This document shows, one piece after another, positions 32,269-37,479 of a stretch of DNA of 37,479 nt. This stretch comes from Promethearchaeota archaeon (GTDB taxonomy: Archaea > Asgardarchaeota > Lokiarchaeia > Sigyniarchaeales > SOKP01). A program made the translations under genes and the position numbers. The stretch is taken from positions 29,708 to 67,186 of the forward strand of contig JAHPZJ010000029.1 in assembly GCA_019058245.1 (NCBI GenBank). Direction: 5' to 3'. The notes below the pieces were generated by a model. The model worked only from the letters and a program-made list of their open reading frames with translations. It made no database searches and had not been told where the DNA came from. Numbering within the stretch: position 1 is the first letter of the stretch; each line of letters begins with the position of its first letter.

Positions 32269-34107
32269 TTATAATAAGGATTGGATAAACGACTTGAAAA
32301 TATTATAATCATTAATAAATTCATAGGAAAGTACTAAGTTAATTACTTTGCATTTGTTGATTGGAAATATTTCTTTTAAGTAATCAACAATTTTACCCCC
32401 TTTGAAAAAAGAATCATCTACAATCAAGTTAATGGAATCTCCAATTTTATCAACTTTAGAGTGAAATATCGCTTCCAAACCAACCTCATCTGATACGATA
32501 ACAGTAGGTTTTCCTAAGTATGGAATAAAATCTAAATTAAAAATTATTACTTGATTTGGAGCATTATTAATTTTGTTGAAAAATTGCTTTAACGAAGTTT
32601 GAAGAGTTCTAAGTTCATTTTCAATATAATTCTTTTTTGATGGAAACACATAGTAGGCTATTGACTTGTTTAATGAATATTTTATATCATTATATACACG
32701 ATCCATTATAGGAAATATGCTAAAATCGAAACCGAATAATGATACTAATGCAATTGTAAAATTAAAATCGCCTAATAGTAGATTATTACTAACATTTCCA
32801 CCATTCAAAGAAAAATTTCTTATCTCATTACCAACAGCCGAACTGAGTATATTTAATACATAATACTGAGAAAATACTAATTGTGATTCTGTTTTTGTTC
32901 TAATTTCATCAACCATCACGTAAATATCATCAAAGATATCTTTATTAATTTTTTCTTTAAGTTCAGGAATATCCAAATTTTCAATAATAGTATGTGCTTT
33001 CGTAGGATTTTCAATTTCGGCAAGAAGAATAATAACATCTTTAAAAATTTTATAATATTGCTTTTTATAATCTGCTTTGAGTAAGTTTAAGATTTTTTCA
33101 ATAATCAAATTAATTACAACAACTAATTCAGATGCAATATTTTGTTCTTTCAATTTTTTCGCTACATTGAATAAGATTTGAATCTTTCGAATTTCACTCT
33201 CCACATGACCTATTAATTTTAACGCTAATAATGGATTTGATTCAATCATCTTACTATAAATCTTGAGGAATAAATCCTCTTTCGATGAGGAATCTTGAAT
33301 TAAAAGAGCAACTTTTATTGCTCGTTCTGGATTTATTTCCACGTGATCTTGAGCCAGAAGTTCTAGTAATTGTTGCTTATTTTTTGGATCACTCAAATTA
33401 TTAACAATTTGTAAGGTGGAATCAATATTTTTTAAACCATAGGCTCTAATTAAATTAAAGTAGAAATCTATCTGTTCTTTCTTTTTAGATAGCATTAACG
33501 CTAATTCTAAAGCACGAGTTGGATTGTTATTTGAAAGATATCCTTTTGCTAGATTTTTTAAATACTTATCGATTTCTTCTAAAAGTTCTGGACTTTTTGT
33601 ACCTGCAGCTTGTAGAGATGTATATTCTTCCCTTAATTTTTTTAATTGTTGTTCTGCTTTTTTTATTACATCTTTCTTCATTTCAATAATAAAATTATTT
33701 TGGTTAAATGATTCCATACTCTTTTTATTGCTGAAAATATAATTCTCTAAAATTTTGTTGAATTTTCTTTCGTGGATTTGTTCCCTTACTTTTTGTACTT
33801 TAACAGTATATTCTGTAATCTTTAACCAATAGACTTTAATTATTAACTTACCGGAACCATCTGAAGTAGGATCTAATTTTAATTCTATATTTTTTGTTTC
33901 TCCAGGACTAAACTCTGATATCTCCTTAAGACCGACAGGTTCAACATTAATAGTTAAATTTTCGCCCTCAAATTCAAACTTAAAATTTTCAATTTTATTT
34001 GTATTATTTATTGCTTGAATTGAAATGTTATTATCAATTCCAGGAATTAATAAATTTTGAGGGAATTTTGTTATATTTAAAGATATAATTGTATTAGGAT
34101 CTGACAT
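32269..34107 (-). CDS. Beta-sandwich plus alpha-solenoid protein of unknown function
   Basis: The product has 612 residues with no TM helix. Residues 1-105 are a beta-rich Ig-like domain (SLNITKFPQNLLIPGIDNN, FSPGETKNIELKLDP) like those found in arrestin- or CARDB-type modules. Residues about 115-410 are helical hairpins suggestive of an alpha-solenoid (TPR/HEAT-like: NPTRALELALMLSKKKEQID, NPERAIKVALLIQDSSSKED). The C-terminal 200 residues are alpha/beta (QVIIFNLDFIPYLGKPTVIV, SINLIVDDSFF) and resemble no family I can name. A soluble protein combining beta-sandwich and solenoid domains is typical of scaffolds or coats. It lies downstream of the cis-prenyltransferase. Confidence 0.75.
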   Translation of the reverse strand: MSDPNTIISLNITKFPQNLLIPGIDNNISIQAINNTNKIENFKFEFEGENLTINVEPVGLKEISEFSPGETKNIELKLDPTSDGSGKLIIKVYWLKITEYTVKVQKVREQIHERKFNKILENYIFSNKKSMESFNQNNFIIEMKKDVIKKAEQQLKKLREEYTSLQAAGTKSPELLEEIDKYLKNLAKGYLSNNNPTRALELALMLSKKKEQIDFYFNLIRAYGLKNIDSTLQIVNNLSDPKNKQQLLELLAQDHVEINPERAIKVALLIQDSSSKEDLFLKIYSKMIESNPLLALKLIGHVESEIRKIQILFNVAKKLKEQNIASELVVVINLIIEKILNLLKADYKKQYYKIFKDVIILLAEIENPTKAHTIIENLDIPELKEKINKDIFDDIYVMVDEIRTKTESQLVFSQYYVLNILSSAVGNEIRNFSLNGGNVSNNLLLGDFNFTIALVSLFGFDFSIFPIMDRVYNDIKYSLNKSIAYYVFPSKKNYIENELRTLQTSLKQFFNKINNAPNQVIIFNLDFIPYLGKPTVIVSDEVGLEAIFHSKVDKIGDSINLIVDDSFFKGGKIVDYLKEIFPINKCKVINLVLSYEFINDYNIFKSFIQSLL

Positions 34108-34224
34108 AATTCAATTTTTTTTGCTCACCTTACTAATACTAAATCAGAATACCTCATTATTTTTTAGGTTTGATTTTTATCAATAAAAAAAAAACTTTTA
34201 CAAAAATCCAAAAAAATAGCGTTC

Positions 34225-34992
34225 TTATTTTCCCATTCGTCGATTTCTTGCAATATAATCCTTGAGATCCTCAATTACCATTTCTTTATTGTAATCAGGC
34301 CAATACTCTTTTCGAAATTTAAATTCTGCATAAGAAGAATCCCACAATAAAAATCCTGAGAGTCTTGCTCCATCATTCATACCAGTTCTAATAATATAAT
34401 CTAAGGGAGGGAAGTTTTTCGAATAAAGATGTGATTTTATTAAAGATTTATCTACCTGTTCTGGTGTAATTCCATTACTTACTATCTCCTTCACAGCGTC
34501 AACAATTTCTTCATGTCCATCATACATAACGCAGAGATTAATGAAATTTTGATTATAATTTTTAGTAAGTTCAATTAATTCTTGAAACTTACCCCTAACC
34601 TCATTGGGCAATATTGAAATCCTTCCAATAACGTTAAATCTAACTTTTTCTTCTTTAACGATTGATTCGTTTATAATCGTATCGATAGCTTTAATCATTA
34701 TCTTGTAAATATATTCAATTTCTTCAGGTTTACGTTTCTTCACATTTTCGAGCGATAAAAGATATAAACTCAAATAATGAATCCCCGCGTCAAAAAAATC
34801 GAATAAACGTTTTTTAAGGTTTTCATAACCAATTAAATGCCCTAAATTAATTTCAAGATTTCGCTTTTTGGCCCATCTTCTGTTAATGTCTAGAAGTGGA
34901 AATCTCTTCCAAGTACCATCAATAATGAGGCCAATATGTCTAGGTAATCTCTCTTTTTCTTTTAATTTTAGTTCTTCTAGAATTGTTTGCAT
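34225..34992 (-). CDS. uppS: cis-Prenyltransferase (undecaprenyl/polyprenyl diphosphate synthase)
   Basis: The product has 255 residues from the ATG at 34992. A TTG at 35022 adds ten residues rich in Phe and Asn and is less likely. Family motifs are in order: HIGLIIDGTWKRF (catalytic Asp, with DGT instead of the usual DGN), GHLIGYENLKKRL for pyrophosphate binding, LSLENVKKRKPEE, and the C-terminal DYIIRTG, ARLSGFLLWDSSYAEFKF and YWPD. It condenses isopentenyl diphosphate in cis to make the long lipid carrier used for protein glycosylation, which fits the many sequons in the surface protein here. It diverges from the flavoprotein at 35725. Confidence 0.93.
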   Translation of the reverse strand: MQTILEELKLKEKERLPRHIGLIIDGTWKRFPLLDINRRWAKKRNLEINLGHLIGYENLKKRLFDFFDAGIHYLSLYLLSLENVKKRKPEEIEYIYKIMIKAIDTIINESIVKEEKVRFNVIGRISILPNEVRGKFQELIELTKNYNQNFINLCVMYDGHEEIVDAVKEIVSNGITPEQVDKSLIKSHLYSKNFPPLDYIIRTGMNDGARLSGFLLWDSSYAEFKFRKEYWPDYNKEMVIEDLKDYIARNRRMGK

Positions 34993-35724
34993 GAAGTTGA
35001 AAAAATAATTTTTTACTTTCAATATTAATATGAATATTAAAGGTATTAAACTTTTCTCAAAAATGGTAAAATCATTCTATTATTAGAATTTAAATTTTTT
35101 TAGGAAAATAGCAAATCTTAATAAAAAAATATTCATTTCAGATTCACTGGATTGCTTTATTTTGTTTGTGTATAATTACCTTACACGATAATTTCTAATA
35201 TCTCTCTAATTTGATTTAAGACTTTTGATTGAGCTATTTCTAATATAAACAGCCTTTTAATAACAAAATGAGAAAAGCTCCGGAACAGTTGAATGGTTGT
35301 TTAGGCAAGTGATAATACGAAATTAAACCAACTTTTATTAGTTGACCATTCTGCAAGTATTTATATTAATATTCTTACCAGCTATACAAAGAATCAATAG
35401 ATTCAATGCTATGAGGGTTCTATACACAGTATATGTCCATTTTCTTCGAGTATATGGTATCATATAAGTGCTAATTTTGATATCGGTACTGTTGGAGATG
35501 GGACAAATGATTAGCATTTATCAATTAACGGTGTCGATTAAGGATCATTTGGGGATCAAGAAACTCCTAATTCCATGGATTATATATACTGTTATTATAT
35601 ATATTATTTTTTAAAAGAGAAAATTTGATTTATTCATCATTAATGAGATTTAAATAATAAGTTATCTATGCAAATAGTATCTTTTTACATTTATTCAAAA
35701 AAAAAATCTAGAACATGAAAAAAA
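34993..35724. other. Long intergenic region with possible decayed coding fragments
   Basis: About 0.7 kb without an intact gene. Parts of 35260-35600 have a less AT-skewed composition and short open stretches interrupted by stops (for example NFDIGTVGDGTND and IYQLTVSIKD), as expected of a decayed secreted-protein gene, but no homologue is recognised. Both ends are very AT-rich and probably hold promoters for the divergent flanking genes. No tRNA-like fold or repeat is seen. Confidence 0.3.
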
Positions 35725-37083
35725 ATGACAAATTCAGAAGTTGACGTTATTATAGTTGGAGGGAGCATGGCAGGTACCTCTTTAGCATTTAATTTATCAA
35801 GAAAGAGTCAATTAAAGATTATCGTAATTGATCGTTCTAAAAGAGAATTACTTGGAAAAAAATGTTGTGGAGATATTTTTTTTGGAGACTGGGAAAAAGA
35901 TCATCTTCTTACTCCTCAGGAAGATGAAATTTTTGATACATGGAAGGATCATGATTTAGTTATACATGCGGAAGATACCCATGGAAAAACTCGTTTTGCA
36001 AATGGACTTATTGTGGATCGTCTTAAATATACTCAACGATTGCTAAAAGAGGCAGAAAGAAATGGTGTTAAAATATTTGCCAATAGAAAAGTGGTTAAAC
36101 CAATAATTGAAAATGATTCTATTGTTGGTGTTGTTGCTATAAATCAAAAGACAAAAGAACGAGAAACTTATAGAGCAAAGCTAATAGCTGATACCTCGGG
36201 ATTCGCCCATGTAGTCCGAAGAAACATTCCTGAAGGAAGTTTTCCTTTATTAGAAAAAAAAATATCTTATATGGTAGATGGATATAGAGAAATCTTAAAG
36301 GTTGATCCTAAAATCGATCAACGTCTTATTATGGTTGTTTCAGATGATTTACCTGTAGGATCTTTTTTTTGGGTGGTGGATCAAGCAAGAGGACGAGTAA
36401 ATGCAGGTATGTATATACGTAATAATGAGGGAGAAGAAAAAAAGAAATTACCAGATGTTTTTAAAAATATATTACATACACAATTTTATACGGAAGATCA
36501 GTATGAGGTAGAAGAAGCGAGTGGATGTCCAATTCCTTCAGTTATTCCTATGACAAATATTGTAGGGAATGGATTCGTAACATTTGGAGAAGCCGGTACT
36601 CAAACAAGTCCAATAATTGGAGATGGAATCCGGCAAGGTCTATTAACGGGTGAATCAATATCGGATATAATAATCGGAGCATTTGATAAAGGAGATCTCT
36701 CTGAAAAAGGACTTTGGGAAGTAAATAAGATAGTTCAACCAAATACCATTAAAAATATCATTGCTTATTTTCGATTAATGGCATTCAAAGAGTTTGGTAA
36801 TGAAGGATTAAAATTACTGTTAAAAAGAATTCCTGATCAAATTGGTGCTTTTTTTTTAACTGAAAATCTTTCATTTTTCGAACAACTTACTTCAGCTTTC
36901 AAACTCAGAGAAAAAAATATATTGAAAGCATTACTTAAGATTCAACTAAACACAAGAAAACTTAAGAAAATATTTAAAAAATATCCCAACACCCCAGAAA
37001 ATTATCTTAAATGGCGAGATAAATTTCTCGAGTTTATTGATGATTGTATAGGATCTAAACAATCCCTTCTTGTAACGCAATAA
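35725..37083 (+). CDS. Geranylgeranyl-reductase-family FAD protein
   Basis: The product has 452 residues. The FAD-binding Rossmann motif is DVIIVGGSMAGTSLAFNL (7-24). The conserved KCCGD cysteine motif is at 46-50. The second FAD motif is FGEAGTQTSPIIGDGIRQGL (about 287-306). This family hydrogenates geranylgeranyl chains, and in archaea it makes saturated ether lipids, but several paralogues per genome are usual and some reduce other isoprenoids such as polyprenols or quinones. The cis-prenyltransferase, divergent on the other side of the intergenic region, makes polyprenol reduction an attractive alternative. The C-terminal 130 residues are helical. No clear SD is present. Confidence 0.88.
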   Translation: MTNSEVDVIIVGGSMAGTSLAFNLSRKSQLKIIVIDRSKRELLGKKCCGDIFFGDWEKDHLLTPQEDEIFDTWKDHDLVIHAEDTHGKTRFANGLIVDRLKYTQRLLKEAERNGVKIFANRKVVKPIIENDSIVGVVAINQKTKERETYRAKLIADTSGFAHVVRRNIPEGSFPLLEKKISYMVDGYREILKVDPKIDQRLIMVVSDDLPVGSFFWVVDQARGRVNAGMYIRNNEGEEKKKLPDVFKNILHTQFYTEDQYEVEEASGCPIPSVIPMTNIVGNGFVTFGEAGTQTSPIIGDGIRQGLLTGESISDIIIGAFDKGDLSEKGLWEVNKIVQPNTIKNIIAYFRLMAFKEFGNEGLKLLLKRIPDQIGAFFLTENLSFFEQLTSAFKLREKNILKALLKIQLNTRKLKKIFKKYPNTPENYLKWRDKFLEFIDDCIGSKQSLLVTQ

Positions 37084-37110
37084 TAATTATTTTTTAAAAA
37101 TAATAAATTT
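37084..37110 (+). terminator. AT-only inverted repeat after the flavoprotein gene
   Basis: ATTATTTTT and AAAAATAAT form a 9-bp perfect inverted repeat around one base (37086-37104), starting right after the stop codon, with a T-run in its left arm. A likely terminator. Confidence 0.45.
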
Positions 37111-37134
37111 AGAAGATTATAAACATAATAAGCT

Positions 37135-37236
37135 ATGAATATTTTCTTTATCTTTTTCTTTATCGCTACTTTTTCATTTTCAATTACCTTTACAAGTTTT
37201 ATAATTAAATCATTCCGGATAAGGTTAAACTCTTAA
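37135..37236 (+). CDS. Possible 33-residue single-helix membrane microprotein
   Basis: ATG to TAA encodes MNIFFIFFFIATFSFSITFT followed by a short basic tail (KSFRIRLNS), which would form one TM helix. No SD precedes it and the composition is what random AT-rich DNA tends to give, so it may be chance. Listed because the hydrophobic-helix-plus-basic-tail layout is typical of small membrane proteins. Confidence 0.15.
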   Translation: MNIFFIFFFIATFSFSITFTSFIIKSFRIRLNS

Positions 37237-37305
37237 ATTTTAATAATTTTAAGTAAATTTATGCTAGCTTTCTATCAATTAATTAATATAAAAAAAATAA
37301 AAAAA

Positions 37306-37479
37306 TTAGTTATCTTTTTGTCTCAAAATTTTTTCTTTAATTGTTCTTATTTTCTTCTTAGCTTCCGCTTTTCTATTTTCACCATTTTCTGACTTCTGAC
37401 TTAGGTTTTTCCTTAGATCCCCAGCTAAACTCCCAAGTTTATTAGCAGTTTCTAAAATCTCTTCCATTGATGCTGTTTG
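37306..37479 (-). CDS. Partial or short helical protein, 3' end
   Basis: The minus-strand frame is open from the right edge to a TAA at 37306 (58 codons in window). An ATG at 37467 would give a 53-residue protein beginning MEEILETANKLGSLAGDLRK; alternatively this is the tail of a longer gene. The sequence is highly charged and helical, with a Lys-rich C-terminus and no recognised motif. A T-run follows the stop on the minus strand. Function unknown. Confidence 0.5.
   Translation of the reverse strand, partial: QTASMEEILETANKLGSLAGDLRKNLSQKSENGENRKAEAKKKIRTIKEKILRQKDN

Overview
The window is AT-rich DNA from an archaeon, most likely an Asgard archaeon of the Lokiarchaeia type. This is judged from gene content alone, because no rRNA or tRNA gene is visible. 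The evidence is a Rag/Gtr-like GTPase with a C-terminal roadblock domain, a stand-alone roadblock protein, a Ras/Arf-like GTPase behind a zinc-binding domain, a GPP34 (GOLPH3/Vps74-type) protein, TrmB-like and winged-helix/TPR regulators, a geranylgeranyl-reductase-type flavoprotein, a cis-prenyltransferase and a corrinoid methyltransferase pair. Genes start with ATG, TTG or GTG, often behind AGAGG, AAGGAG or GGTGA Shine-Dalgarno (SD) motifs. Two genes have clear homology extending upstream of any ATG/GTG/TTG and are best explained by ATT starts.

Layout. 1-2000: a partial membrane protein with a 42-bp His/Asp repeat, a zinc-ribbon membrane protein and a ribbon-helix-helix-like protein. 2200-7140: a crotonase-fold enzyme, a double winged-helix/TPR regulator, a small orphan and a six-helix membrane protein. 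7400-11420: GPP34 protein, zinc-finger GTPase, thioredoxin with a Cys-tailed winged-helix regulator, and an orphan LivF-type ATPase. 11440-18920 (minus strand): an operon of a 1463-residue Ig-like surface protein followed directly by a 375-residue protein with a longin-like N-terminus and winged helices, then a TrmB-like helical protein. 19130-20120 (minus): an atypical SDR with a 55-residue Cys-rich leader gene too short for usual gene calling. 20300-24100: roadblock protein, Rag-like GTPase, metallo-beta-lactamase hydrolase, and a coiled-coil protein sharing the longin-like N-terminus. 24200-29510: amidohydrolase, ion-transporter-superfamily permease, and a corrinoid protein/UroD-type methyltransferase operon. 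29570-35000 (minus): a decayed 3' fragment of a glutamate-cysteine-ligase-like gene, a membrane-anchored HTH protein, the intact ligase-like gene, a beta-sandwich/alpha-solenoid protein and a cis-prenyltransferase. 35000-37479: a 0.7-kb non-coding stretch, a geranylgeranyl-reductase-family flavoprotein and the 3' end of a minus-strand gene.

The most interesting theme is the density of eukaryote-like small-GTPase machinery: two GTPases, a roadblock partner, GPP34, and two proteins sharing an apparent longin/roadblock-like N-terminal domain, one of them in an operon with a giant surface protein. This suggests a membrane-surface-to-cytoplasm signalling or trafficking module. The co-function is inferred from proximity and fold, not shown.
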